From: Saccopteryx bilineata
Taxonomy: Eukaryota > Chordata > Mammalia > Chiroptera > Emballonuridae
Assembly (NCBI RefSeq): GCF_036850765.1
Contig: NC_089492.1
Location: 67,890,982-67,954,981 of the forward strand
Reading direction: 5' to 3'
Length of the DNA: 64,000 nt
Part shown: piece by piece, positions 47,938-59,734 of the stretch
Numbering within the stretch: the stretch's first letter is position 1
How the letters are laid out: each line of letters opens with the position of its first letter
The notes under the pieces: model-generated
Told to the model about the DNA's origin: nothing
Database searches by the model: none
The model's input: the letters and a program-made list of their open reading frames with translations, nothing else
Program-made: the position numbers and the translations under genes

Positions 47938-48234
47938 CAGTGGTCCCCAACCCCGGGGCCATGGACTGGTACCGGTCTGTGGGCCATTTGGTACCAGTCC
48001 ATAGAGAAAGAATAACTAACTTACATTATTTCCGTTTTATTTATATTTAAGTCTGAACAATGTTTTATTTTTAAAAAATGACCAGATTCCCTCTGTTACA
48101 TCTGTCTAAGACTCACTCTTGACGCTTGCCTCGGTCACGTGATACATTTATCCGTCCCACTCTAAAGGCCGGTCCATGAAAATATTTTCTGACATTAAAC
48201 CGGTCCGCGGCCCAAAAAAGGTTGGGGACCACTG
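47938..48234 (-). mobile_element. Non-autonomous hAT (MITE), copy B
   Basis: Same family as 31842-32139 in the opposite orientation: CAGTGGTCCCCAACC at the left and GGTTGGGGACCACTG at the right. The perfect 8-bp duplication CCCTAAAC (47930-47937 and 48235-48242) carries the central TA of the nnnTAnnn pattern. It is 297 bp. Confidence 0.94.
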
Positions 48235-48344
48235 CCCTAAACTATCAAGCAATATACAACATTAAGATATTAGACTACAGAAGGAATTCAATACTGCCAT
48301 ATAGTATTAGATACTTATTCTTTTCAAAATATCTCCTTGAAAAA

Positions 48345-49320
48345 GCTACTCATTAATCATCAGGGAAATGTAAATCAAAACCATAATAAGCTATCACACA
48401 CTTGTTAGGATAACCATTATCAAAAGCCGAGAAAATAACAAGTTTGGCAAGAATGCAGAGAAACAGGAACCCCTGTGCACCGTGGGTAGGATCGTAAAAT
48501 GGTACAGACACAGTATAGTGGCTCCTCAAGAAATTAAAATGGAAAATAGAGTTGCCATATGATGCGGCAATCCTACTTTTAGGTATTTATCCAAATGTAC
48601 TGCAAGCACAACCATGAAGAGATTATCTGTGTACTTACGTTCACTGCAGCATTTTCCACAAAAGCCAAGATGCAGGGACAACCTTAATGTCCACTAATGA
48701 GTGAATGGATAAACAAAATGTGGTGTGCACATACAATGAGATAATATTCATATTTTAAAAAGAAAATTCTGTCATGTGTTACAACGTAAAGGAAACTTGA
48801 GGACATTATGCTAAGTAAAGTAAATCCGTCACAAAGGGACAAACACTGACTGCATGATTTCATTTATGAGGAATCTAAAGTAATCAGGCCTGACCTGTGG
48901 TGGCCCGGTGGCTAAAGCACCGACCTGGAATGCTGAGGTCGCCGGGCTGAAACTCTGGGCTTGTCTGGTCAAGGCACATACCTGCTCCTCCCCCACTGCC
49001 TTTCTCTCTGTCCCTATCTCTTTCTCTCTCTCCTCTCTCTAAAATCAATAAATAAAATCTAAAAATAAAAAATAAAAAAAAGTAATCAAAGTGATAGAAA
49101 CAGGAAGCGGAAGGTAACAGCCAGGGGCTGGGGAAGGGGAAACTGCGAGTAGCTTAGTGGGTATGGAGTTCCGTCACACATGAACAAGTTCTAGAGACCT
49201 GTGATACAACAGTGTGCATATAATTAATAACACAATAATGTAGACTTAAAAACTGCTAAGAGGGTAAAGTTGTTAGGTGTTTCTTACCAGAATTATAAAC
49301 AAACAAAACACCTCATTAAA
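48345..49320 (+). mobile_element. Old L1 3' fragment, split by a SINE
   Basis: Carries ORF2 C-terminal and 3' UTR sequence: AATGTAAATCAAAACCATAA, GTTGCCATATGATGCGGCAA and GTCCACTAATGAGTGAATGG. The second part (49089-49320) continues to GGTGTTTCTTACCAGAATTA. It is more diverged than the 49.6-51.9 kb copy. Confidence 0.8.
48887..49078 (+). mobile_element. Short CCTGACCTGTG-type SINE inside the old L1
   Basis: The head is GGCCTGACCTGTGGTGGCCC, then CTGGTCAAGGCACATACCTG, a CT stretch and an A-rich tail. Target duplication AAAGTAATCA is at 48877-48886 and 49079-49088. Confidence 0.93.
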
Positions 49321-49630
49321 CCAGAAAAATAAATGTTTTCTTGGAAGGAACAATTAAAATAGTCGCATGTATAAATAATCTGTTACTGTGTACTCCATCT
49401 CAGTCTGAAAACTAACCTACACTGCATAGAAACAGATAGTTCCCTCTTCCTTGTCCTACTAGTACAACAGGTCGGGAAACAGGATGGTTCTTACCCATTA
49501 AAAACAAACAGAAAACAAACCAAACAAAAACAAAAAAAAAACCCTAAGAAAAAAATCCTAAAGTCTCAGTCAAAAAACTACTGGACCTGATAAATGAATT
49601 CAGCAAGGTGGCAGGATATCAAATTAATAC

Positions 49631-51610
49631 TTGAAATCAGAGGCATTTTTATACACCAATAATGAACAGTCAGAAAGAGAAATTAAGGAAACAATCCCCT
49701 TCACTATTACAACCAAAAAAATAAAGTACCTAGAAGTACATTTAACCAAGGAGACTAAAGACTTGTACTCGGAAAATTATAAAACATTGATAAAAGAAAT
49801 CAAGGAAGATACAAACAAGTGGAAGCATATACCATGCTCATGGTTAGGAAGAATAAACATCATTAAAATGTCTATATTACCCAAAGTAATTTATAAATTC
49901 AATGCAATACCAATTAAAATACCAGTGACATACTTTAAAGATATAGATCACATATTCCAAAAATTTATATAGAACCAAAAGAGAACATGAATAGCCTCAG
50001 CAATCTTAAAAAAGAAGAATAAAGGGGGAGGTATCACACTTCCTGATATCAAGCTCTACTACAAGGCCATTGTACTCAAAACAGCCTGGTACTGGCATAA
50101 GAACAGGCACATGGATCAATGGAACAGAACAGAGAACCCAGAAATAAACCCACAGCTCTATGGACAACTGATATTTGACAAAGGAGGTAAGGAAATACAA
50201 TGGAGTAAAGACAGCCTCTTCAACAAATGGTGTTGGGAAAATTGGACAGCAACCTGCAAAAAAATGAAACTAGACCACCAACTTACACCATTCACAAAAA
50301 TAAACTCAAAATGGATAAAAGACTTAAATGTAAACCGTAAAACCATAAGCATCTTAGAAGAAAACATAGGCAGTAAGCTCTCCGACATCTCTCGCAGTGA
50401 TATATTTGCTGATTTATCTCCACAGGCAAGGGAAATAAAAGACAGGATAAACAAATGGGACTATATCAAACTAAAAAGCTTTTGCATGGCCAAAGACAAT
50501 AAGAACAGAATAAAAGGACAAACTACACAATGGGAGAACATATTTGACAGTATGTCTGATAAGGGGTTAATATCCAAAATTTATAAAGAACTTGTAAATC
50601 TCAACACCAGAAAGACAGACAATCCAATCAAAAAATGGGCAAAAGAGGCCCTGGCCGGTTGGCTCAGCGGTAGAGCGGTGGCCTGCGTGCGGGGGACCCG
50701 GGTTCGATTCCCATCCAGGGCACATAGGAGAAGCGCCCATTTGCTTCTCCACCCCCACCCCTTCCTCTCTGTCTCTCTCTTCCCCTCCCGCAAGCCAAGG
50801 CTCCATTGGAGCAAAGATGGCCCGGGCGCTGGGGATGGCTCCTTGGCCTCTGCCCCAGGCGCTAGAGTGGCTCTGGTCGCTGCAGAGCAACGCCCCAGAG
50901 GGGCAGAGCATCACCCCCTGGTGGGCAGAGCGTTGGCCCCTGGTGGGCATGCCGGGTGGATCCCGGTCGGGCACATGCGGGAGTCTGTCTGACTGTCTCT
51001 CCCCGTTTCCAGCTTGAGAAAAAAAAATGGCCAAAAGAAATGAATAGACACTTCTGCAAAGAGGATATATACAGATGGCCAATAGACAATGAAAAAATGC
51101 TCAACATCATTAATCATTAGAGAAATACAAATTAAAACCACAATGAGATATCACCTCAAACTGGTTAGAATGGCGCTCATCAACAAAACAACACAGAATA
51201 AGTGCTGGCGAGGATGTGGAGAAAAGGGAACCCTCCTGCACTGCTGGTGGGAATGCAGACTGGTGCAGCCTCTGTGGAAAACAGTATGGAGATTCCTCAA
51301 AAAATTGAAAATCGAACTGCCTTTTGACCCAGCCATCCCACTTTCAGGAATATACCCCAAGGACACCATAGAATGGTTCCAGAAGGAGAAAAGCACCCCC
51401 ATGTTTATAGCAGCATTGTTCACAATAGCGAAGATCTGGAAACAGCCCAAGTGTCCGTCAGAGGACGAGTGGATTAAAAAGTTTTGGTACATATATACTA
51501 TGGAATACTACTCAGCCATAAGAAATGATGACATCGGATCATTTACAATAACATGGATAGACCTTGATAACATTATACGGAGTGAAATAGGTAAATCAGA
51601 AAAAAACTAA
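49631..51610 (+). pseudogene. L1 ORF2 C-terminal remnant
   Basis: A partial ORF2 with three readable blocks. 49631-49972 carries [20 protein letters not shown] and [15 protein letters not shown]. 50111-50646 carries [19 protein letters not shown]. 51089-51610 carries the cysteine-rich part [13 protein letters not shown] and [11 protein letters not shown], ending at TAA. Stops and frame changes separate the blocks, and a SINE (50647-51022) interrupts the second. The endonuclease and catalytic RT core are missing because of 5' truncation. Confidence 0.88.
50647..51022 (+). mobile_element. Ves-like SINE inside the L1 remnant
   Basis: The best-preserved copy of the family here. The head is GGCCCTGGCCGGTTGGCTCA, the B-box is GGTTCGATTCCC, and the body includes GCAAAGATGGCCCGGGCGCT and CCGGGTGGATCCCGGTCGGG. 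Target duplication AAAAATGGGCAAAAGA (50631-50646) recurs with one mismatch at 51023-51038. Confidence 0.95.
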
Positions 51611-51931
51611 GAACTATATGAACCAATGCATAGATGGAACATAAAAATGAGACTTAGAGACATGGACAAGAATGTGACGGTAACAGGGAGTGGGGTGGAG
51701 GGGTGGGGAAGGGGCGAGGAAGGGGAGGGAGGGGTTGGGGGAAGGGTAGGGGCACAAAGAAAACCAGATAGAAGGTGACGGAGGATGATTTGACTTTGAG
51801 TGAGGGGTATGCAGCATAATCAAAGGTCAAAATAATCTGGAGATGTTTTCTCAGAACATATGTACCCTGATTTATCAATGTCACTGCATTAAAATTAATA
51901 AAAATAAGATAACAAAAAAACCTAAGAAAAA

Positions 51932-54413
51932 TGTCCTTTAAATTTAAACTAAAAAGAGAATAACAACAACAAAACCCATCTAATAGTGGTATTTATGCTT
52001 CACACCTCTGCTTTATTTCTGTGTTAAAACAGCTATACACAAATCCCATCCCTAGTACAGGGCATCTCTAGAGTCTAGAGACCATGGTAGATAACTTCAA
52101 ACCAACTCGGCCAAAGATGGTTAAGAGTCACATTTTTACCACCTTCTCCAAATCCCTGTATTGCTAGGGCACTGTGCTTATTACTGCTCCATCTGGCTCT
52201 GACCTGCCCTTTTCAGCCTCAAATCCAACCCGATGCTTTCAGACTTGGTATTCCCTCCGGGGTCCTGGGCCTCTGCCCTGGTCCCTCTGCTGCAGCTGCA
52301 ATGCCTCTACCCCACCACGTGCCAGTCTCCACTCTTTCCCATTAAAATCTCATTTGTACAGCAGAGCCTGATTCTTTAATCATGCTATTCCCACTGTCCT
52401 GTCCAGTTCCACAGCTGGCCGTTTATAAGCCGATTTCCTCCCAAATGAGTGAAAACTCCCAAACAACCCATGTACCATTGATTGTCGGAGTCCCCTTCAG
52501 TGAATAATAGGTGTCGCGTGTAGTATAAAACTCAATAAAAACTTTTCCTGAATGTTTGCTCTTGAATAAAAGCAATACAGACAATAGAGTGTCAGAATTA
52601 ACTCCTTTTCATGGTAGTACACAGTTATCAAGGAAAACAAGGACGTCTGCTTTCTAGAGTGTGGAAGCCAGAATTAGAGAACGTCATAAATTGTTAAAAT
52701 TGTGAAGCATTAGAGTACAATAAATTATTTAAATCCTCTTCATCCAAAAGCTGCTAAACAAACAGAAATAACCCCTTTCACATACTTAAGAAAAAACCCA
52801 AAATAATATGGAGATGTGTGAAGGAAATGAGCAGGAATTCACTAATTTTAGGGATTTCATTAATAACACGAGCCATTGATCCACATAAGAATGCAAAAGC
52901 GGTTGATGCGTAAATCAGTAGAAAAACATTTTATCTTCATTCAAAATTGCACTATCAAGGACAGAGTGCTGATTACAGGGTATACTGTCAAACAAGGCAA
53001 TAAAGTTTGGTTTATTTCTAGATGTATGAAACAGGTAACGGCTTCAGATCTTCAATAGTAAGCTAGGGCCACGTTCACTCCTATGTTGAAGTAAATAAGG
53101 ATGAAATAAAAATTGTCAAGACTCTTGCCCTCCTTAGTTCTCCTTAAAGCAAGATCCGTCATTGTCACTCAGGTGACAGGGACAAGCAGGAGCAGGAGAG
53201 TGGGAGGGAAGCTGCAGGTAGAGTTACACCAAATGCTACGCTGCTAGTTCTGTCTCTGACTGCACAGTTTTGATGACTTCTGTTTATTTCAGTATTTTTA
53301 AAAAATCAACAGTGTAATAACATGAGGCCTAAAATTTAATAGATAGAAACAATATCTAAAAACTACTTGTTTCCTTATCAATATTGAGTCCTTAGGATGA
53401 AAACAGATGTATTTAGTGATGACTCTAAAAACAGATTTCAGAAACAATGAGTAATAACCACTGTTTAGTAAGTCTTCCCATGTCCAAGTACCAGACTGAA
53501 CCCTTTGTAAACACTGCTGCACATATTCTTCACAAGAACTTTATGTATGTAGTGGGTAGCACAGCCTTTTTATGGATTAGGAAGTAAAGACCTGGAGACA
53601 TAAAAAAAACGACTTGCAGTCATGCAGTAGTTAAAGGGAGACTGGGTTCATCTAGTTTTAAATAGAGCTATGCTTGTAATAGATTGATTATTGTACTGAG
53701 TATTTTAGCATCCTGCCAGCTGGACTTGGGACTTGCACAGTCCACTTTATGGCCCACTTTTATAGCTGGTGCCTGACTTTGGCCATTTAATTACAATCAG
53801 CACCTTTAGGAGAACATAGGATAAAAAAAGAAGTTGACAGCTGAAATTACATATAGTAAATAAGGGACTACTGTTTAAAAAAAAGTCAGAATACATATGT
53901 CATTATCGATCTCCCATTTATTCTCCAAATAATTAAGAGTTTGTACACTGTCTTCAGTGTGACAGCATCTATAAGGGCATGCCCAAAGATGTGGAGGTTG
54001 GTCACCTACCCTTTCTGGGGCGATGGGTGACTCTGCCATCAAACTAAGGTTTCATCATGTGGAACAGAGGCAGTACTTGCAAGCAACTCCTGAAAGCGTG
54101 AGTCACAGGTGCCCTGTGCCCAGAAGGGATCTCACATCACAGCCCTTGTGCTTACTTTGCTTGGTGACACCTATTAGTTCATACCTAGGCTGGTAATTCC
54201 CCTCCAAACTCCATCCTTTAGGCCATTTAAAAATATCCATTTTCCCCTCCCTTTATAAAGTGTATGGAAATTTGAGAGCAGTTGATGACAGAGCAGATGC
54301 AGGTGAAACCTCGCCATGCCTGGCTGACCTGCCTGTAGGGTCCTAAGCATGAGCCTGGCTTTCTCAATTTGAGAATTCTTTGGTGCAATGCATCATGCAA
54401 CCCAGCTTAACTT
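51932..54413. other. Intron stretch with possible ancient relics
   Basis: About 2.5 kb. The interval 53510-53660 has a MIR-like order (CACATATTCTTCACAAGAAC, GGATTAGGAAGTAAAGACCT). The section 52170-52400 is pyrimidine-rich and loosely L2-like. No exon is supported. Confidence 0.4.
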
Positions 54414-54426
54414 CTCTAGGACTCTT

Positions 54427-54761
54427 TTTTTTTTTTTTTTTTTTGGTGGCAGAGTCAGAGAGAGGGACAGATAGGAACGAACAGACAGACAAGAAGGGAG
54501 GGAGATGAGAAACATCAATTCTTTGTTGCGGCTCCTTAGTTGTTCATTGATTGATTTCTCATATGTGCCTTGATGGGGGGGGGGGGGGGCTACAGCAGAA
54601 CGAGTGACCCCTTGCTTGAGTCAGCAACCTTGGATCCAAGCTGGTGAGCTTTTGCTCAAACCAGATGAGCCTGCACTCAAGCTGGCGACCTTGGGGTCTC
54701 GAACCTGGGTCCTCTGCATCCCAGTCCAATGCTCTATCCACTATGTCACTGCCTGGTCAGG
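54427..54761 (-). mobile_element. Rhin-1-like SINE, antisense
   Basis: A T-tract, reverse tail, a run of about 14 G at 54575-54588, reverse body and the head at 54743-54761 (reverse of CCTGACCAGGCAGTGACA). Target duplication CTCTAGGACTCTT (54414-54426) matches CTCCAGGACTCTT (54762-54774). Confidence 0.92.
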
Positions 54762-54774
54762 CTCCAGGACTCTT

Positions 54775-57255
54775 ATGGTTTAATTCAGGTAGACACCTGT
54801 GACTAAAGTACAAATTAAGTTTGGATAATGTTGTAAAGATGATGGCTGGATTTTATTTATACTGAGTGACGGGGGATTAGTTGGGCAAGTGGGCACAGAG
54901 TGAGACAGAAGGGCTTGGGTCAGACTTATGTGCTGATCGTGAGCCCTAGTGGTTGTCAGTCACCGAGAGAAGCCACATTGGCCCAAACAGAACTGTTGGT
55001 GGGGTGGCATGCATAGGGATGCAGAGTTTCCGGCATCAGAAAAACCTCACTTGCTTCAAATGACCCTGGAAGGTAGGGTACTCATAACTACTCTGCCCTA
55101 CCCCCCTTCCCATCTGAAGGAAGGACTTACTGTCTGAAGATCTTAGTAGAAGTGAAGAAAACAAGTCACCTCTAGCTTAATGTGGAAAAGGTATTTGCCG
55201 AGTGCCTACCAAACATTTGCTGCAACAGGCACTTGCTGAACATGCTCATTTAGCTCATAATTTTTCAATAGCTGAGCAACTTTGATGTTGTGATTGCTAA
55301 ATTCTGTATGAGGAAACTGAGTCTGAGAGAGAGATAATAACTGCCTTGGTTCAAACAGCTTGTAAGTGGCAGAACCAGGATGCAAACCTAGCTCCTGTCT
55401 GATTTGGCTCTAGAGTCCTGCTCTTTTTAAAGACAATTCTTTAACCAAGCAATGTTCTTAAAATGCTGGACTAGTTAAAAACTTAAAGTATATTTGATCT
55501 TTTCATTTCTGTTTCCCTTGAAAAAAACAAGTAACTTTTCAAATTAATAGGAACATTACTAGAAGAATAAGAAGTGACAGAGTGTTTATTGTTGCTGCTT
55601 CCTGGGTGGTTGTGGTATGCAGCCTTGTGATTAAACCCACAGTGAAAGTATGGCAGAGGCCCAGAGTGACACATCGTAACGTGTTTGATGGTTTGGAAGG
55701 GGAATTACCAAGGTTTTGTAAAACTTTCAAACTTTGTGCAAGACCTTGAAAGTAAAAACAAAACAAAACATATTATATACACACACACACATAATTGTTT
55801 AATGTGTAAAGCACTACGTAACATGCAGTGTTCAAAAAAATGAATCCTTAAAAATTTTAGAAACCCGAGACAAGAAACTTAGTGATTTCTCCACTACAAT
55901 GGGCAACTTCAAACCATTGTGAAACTTTAATCAATTATATCTCCTTAGAACGCTAGGAATATTATTTTATCCATTTGCTGATATCTAAAAATAAAGATAC
56001 AAAATTGGGATGAACTGAGTTTTTGGTAATTAGTAAATGTCAAGGGGAAGAGGAGGAGGAGGAGCGAGGAAGGGTGCCCGACAGAAATGGCTTTGAGAGC
56101 AGAAGCTCCCTGAATGGTCAACGTCACGATGATTCTTGATGGAACAGCCAGGAAATACGAAGTTCAGAGTGGCTGGTGGCTGGAGAGAAACTGTTGTGTA
56201 CGCTAGCTGTACACTGCTTAGAAGTTCTTAGAAGATAGAACTACATTTGTAAAATTGTTTTACATAAAATTTAGCTAAATAGTATGTGCATGAAAATGGA
56301 AAAGGCTACTATGATAATATGCGAATAGGTAGCTAAAATTTTACAATAGATCGGATGAGGCAGTTTCAGGCTCATATATCTATATAGACGAAGACATTAC
56401 TGTTCTAAAATCTGTCTCTTTTGAATATTATATAAAAGGTAGATTAAAAAAAATAAAAGAACTCTAAAAGGATGCATTCAAAAACAGATTACAAGAGATA
56501 ATAACCTCCCCAGCCCTGAAGGAAAGCAGTGTGTGAATACTTCAAGAGCATACACTTGCCCTGAGCGCAGAGACACTGTTCCTACTTGCCTATAAAGATT
56601 TTTTTTTTTTGGCACCACAAAGCCCAATGTGTTTTTTCAAATATTATTTTCTAAATTTTTTTCTGTAGGTAAAAATATCAAAGAAGAGAAGCAGAAAATG
56701 ATCTCGGAAAAAAAGAAAACCCCAGGAAGGAGGCTGTCATGTTCTATATTTCAACTTCACAAAAGAATGCAGAGCAGAGGTGTGAGCCTTTCAATCCTCT
56801 TGCCACTCAGGATATGGAATTCTCATCTAGTGGGGCGGCAGGGTCGGGGCTCAGGCTTCAACAAATACGCTGCTGAGCCGGAACAGGAGGAGGGTCACCT
56901 CCTTACTTCTGGTTTCCGCCTTTAGTTGGTCCCTCACTTGAAGATTAGGACAGTCACTTGCTGTGCAAGCTATGCAATTCTAAGATGGGCAGACGCGGGG
57001 GGGGGGGGGGGCACCCGAGTTTAACTGCATGAAAAGTTCCATCACCCTGCTGTGTCTCAGTCTCCTGTCTTCAGGGAATTGCTGAATTTCATACCAAGCC
57101 TATTTATAAACCATTGCAAGTGATACTTGCATTCATCTTGCACTGTGACATCACTTCCTCATCAATAATTTAAGCCTCAGAAATGGGTAAGAGGGACTCT
57201 GAAGGAACATCTCATACATGGTGAAACTCTCCAAATCAGCAATTCAATCCCTTAC
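54775..57255. other. Intron stretch containing a MIR relic
   Basis: About 2.5 kb next to the bHLH exon. It includes the MIR at 55195-55440, an (AC)n run at about 55778-55790 and a G run of about 14 bases at 56998-57011. No further feature is recognised. Confidence 0.5.
55195..55440 (+). mobile_element. MIR (ancient SINE)
   Basis: GAGGAAACTGAGTCTGAGAG, CTTGTAAGTGGCAGAACCAG and CTCTAGAGTCCTGCTCTTTT occur in MIR consensus order. Diverged and old. Confidence 0.82.
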
Positions 57256-57428
57256 CTTGCTCTTTGATCTGACGAATTTGCTTCACAGTTTCTTTTAAGA
57301 TTGCACATTTGTCAGGTTTGAAGTTAAAATTGTCTATATCGTTAAAATTTGCAAATATCAGCTCTGCAAGTTCTTCGATGTATTTATTTTCCTGTTCACG
57401 ATTGCGTTTCTCAGTGCTCCTCTTGGGG
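57256..57428 (-). CDS. NCOA2: NCOA2 bHLH-domain exon (residues 29-87)
   Basis: A 173-bp exon encoding the bHLH domain. Acceptor AG is at 57430-57429 after a T-rich tract, and donor GTAAG is at 57255-57251. The translation contains the p160 hallmark [18 protein letters not shown] (basic region and helix 1), then a loop rich in N and D, then helix 2 with [18 protein letters not shown]. The first base completes Ser29 and the last base is the first of the codon for Glu87. I recall human NCOA2 as having Asn where this copy has Ser in PKRSTEKRN; this is a small change just before the helix and should be checked by alignment. The bHLH-PAS part is the most conserved section of p160 proteins and mediates protein contacts. 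The exon is intact, with no stop or frameshift. Confidence 0.96.
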
Positions 57429-58435
57429 CTAAAAAGAAGAAACATGTTTTTATTATGAATCCGAAAAAAAGCCATTATGAAAAAGATATGCATGTTAAAA
57501 CAAGTTCTAATACAAGGATAGCCAACAAGAGTTACTTATATAAACATAGAAGTACTCTGGGGGAAAAAAACCCTGGATTTACTCTAAATGTCGCGTGTGT
57601 TTTTTAAAAAATTAAACTTACCCCAGTTTATAATTACACATTTACTTGTGTGATCACTAGCCCAAGGTGCTCCATGTCTTCCACTGACAAGGACCAGGAC
57701 AATATGCTCACCCCAGGCCAATACCATGCTTGGACAGGAAATTTATGGTTGAGTAAATAAAGGACTATTTTAGAAAAGGTAAGGGAAGTTACATTTACAA
57801 AATTTTAAAGTTCATTTAAGATTAGTAAAAGAAGAAAGAGAAGTTAACCAAGTTAAAACAGGAATAAATAACTTTCAATGATTTTTTTGGTAAAGCATAA
57901 AAAGTAATAAAAATAAATCTATACAATTTCATAGACTTCTTTAGGACGTTAGTAATCAAACCAAACAGTGTGTTTGGATCATGTAGAAAGCACAGTGCTG
58001 CTAGAAACAAAAGTGAAACTGACCCAGGACATTTGTTAACTGTCCAAGCTGAATGACATACAAAAGGTAAACAAACAGTCCAAGTTCAACTAAAGTTTTA
58101 AACAGTTAATGGAAGGGAGGGGAAAAAATTGGCAAGATCTTCTCATTTGAATTTGATAAACAGCAAACTCGAGTTCCCTTTGATAACAACAACAGTGAAC
58201 CTTTTTTCTCAAGTACAATAGAGGGCCCACTGAAAGACATTCAAAACAACACACTACATGAGCAAAAAAAACTGTTTACTGTAGCAGCTTTCTGTATTTA
58301 AAAAAAAAATTGCTAGTATTTGTGCATAACAGCAACGTATAAAATCTTGCAATTTGTAATAGACTTCCATAATAGTCTCTAAATATTAACTTTATTTTAA
58401 CCAACTAATAAGCTTAAGATACAATATAATTTCTC

Positions 58436-58540
58436 TATTTTACAGTGGTTGCATGACTTGTCCAAGATCGCCCAGTGAGTTACTCGTGGAGCAAGGACCA
58501 GAATTTGGTTTACCTGAGTCTCGTGTTTATGCCCAGATTC
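58436..58540 (+). mobile_element. MIR fragment
   Basis: ATTTTACAGTGGTTGCATGA, CTTGTCCAAGATCGCCCAGT and GGAGCAAGGACCAGAATTTG resemble the MIR core region. Short and diverged. Confidence 0.65.
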
Positions 58541-59367
58541 CAGGTGAGTAAGTACTGGGAAAGACAGGGAGTGGCTGGAATCATGGAAGAGTCAAGTTCC
58601 ACTTCTAGACCCTTATACCCACCTCTACCTCCCTCATCACTCCACTTTTGCACCCCAAGATAATGAATAAATGACAAATGGTGAAGGGGGAGCTGTGATA
58701 CAGACAGAGGGAGCAGCAGGGAGTTGAGGTGTGAGCCCGCCATGGCACCAGCACAGCACTGGCTAAGAGAATGCCCTCCAGTTCACCAACCTGCCCCCAC
58801 AACCCAAGGAGGGTTCCAGGGCACTACAGGCCGTCTGACAGACAGAACGTTTGACAGACAGAAGATTGTGGTTAGCCAGAAAGTGCTAGAGAATCTAGAG
58901 CAACACACAGGAGCTGGGAAGTGAACGGTGGTGACTAACTGGCATATTTTGCTTGGCGCCTAGGAGAAGAGGGAATAGAAAACATTGGCTCTTTGCTCTT
59001 TCTCCTTCTCTTTCTTAATGACTATTCTAGTCCTCTTCCCTACCATTCCCTATCTCATCGTTTTACTGGCCATTTAGTCAAAGTTGCTGTTTTTATTTAA
59101 AATTTAAAATCATTTACATGATTTAAATCATCAAAAGAATGAATTTTTTCTTTTACCTTTGCTCTCCTATTTGTATCGCTCACTCCTCCAATATGTGCAA
59201 CAACTCTTACATTTTTAAATTAACCTAAAACAATACAAATACAGTCCTATTTCCTTCCCTTTTTACTCAAATGGTAGTATGCCATAAACATTTCCTAAAT
59301 GCTGCCTTTTCTATCACTATTTCTAGATTTTTTTCATATAAATCCATAAAGTATCCACATTCTTTTT

Positions 59368-59559
59368 TAAAAAATATTTTATTTATTGATTTTACAGAGA
59401 GGAGGGGGTAGCAAGAAATACCAACTTACAGTTGCTTCACTTGAGTTGTTCATTGATTGCTTGCCATATGTGTCTTAACCAGGCAAGCCCAGGGTTTCAA
59501 ACCGGCGACCTCAGCGTCCCAGGTCAACGTTTTATCCACTGCGCCACCACAGATCAGGC
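59368..59559 (-). mobile_element. Short CCTGACCTGTG-type SINE, antisense
   Basis: Contains AACCAGGCAAGCCCAGGGTT and TCAAACCGGCGACCTCAGCG, with the head at 59540-59559. Target duplication AGTATCCACATTCTTTTT (59350-59367) matches AGTGTCCACATTCTTTTT (59560-59577) with one mismatch. Confidence 0.93.
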
Positions 59560-59734
59560 AGTGTCCACATTCTTTTTCACAATAGCCTCTACTGTGTTCC
59601 AGCTTATGAATGTTTAAATATGGTAGCTCCCTACAAGCATTGTTTTTCCTAATCTTTTGTGATTATGAACAGTGCTGTAATAAGTAACTTCAAATATATG
59701 TCATTTTGTACATTTTAAAAAAAGTATATTGTTG

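Larger units (their letters stand above)
49557..51915 (+). mobile_element. 5'-truncated L1, second lineage, with a nested SINE
   Basis: Starts in the RT domain of ORF2 and runs to a 3' UTR and A-rich end. Its 3' UTR purine/G-rich tract (about 51685-51752) and the end motif ATGTACCCTGATTTATCAAT resemble those of the full-length L1 at 13.4-21.8 kb but differ in many bases. The flanks share an A-rich CCTAAGAAAAA motif (about 49542-49553 and 51921-51931), an approximate target duplication. Confidence 0.88.
8424..57255 (-). other. NCOA2: 48.8-kb NCOA2 intron between the bHLH exon and the linker exon
   Basis: Bounded by donor GTAAG at 57255 and acceptor CAG at 8424 on the minus strand, joining Gln-Glu86/87 in frame. 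It holds nearly all mobile elements of the window, including a full-length L1, a complete hAT, four further hAT-class elements and many SINEs. The L1 and the hAT transposase lie on the opposite strand to NCOA2. No additional NCOA2 exon was recognised; other genes within it cannot be excluded but none is supported. Confidence 0.93.

Noticed and set aside
50647..50720. tRNA-like sequences with A-box and B-box at SINE heads (also at 3002, 34597, 46987 and others)
   Set aside because: They carry tRNA promoter motifs but are followed by SINE bodies, poly(A) tails and target duplications, so they are SINE heads and not functional tRNA genes.
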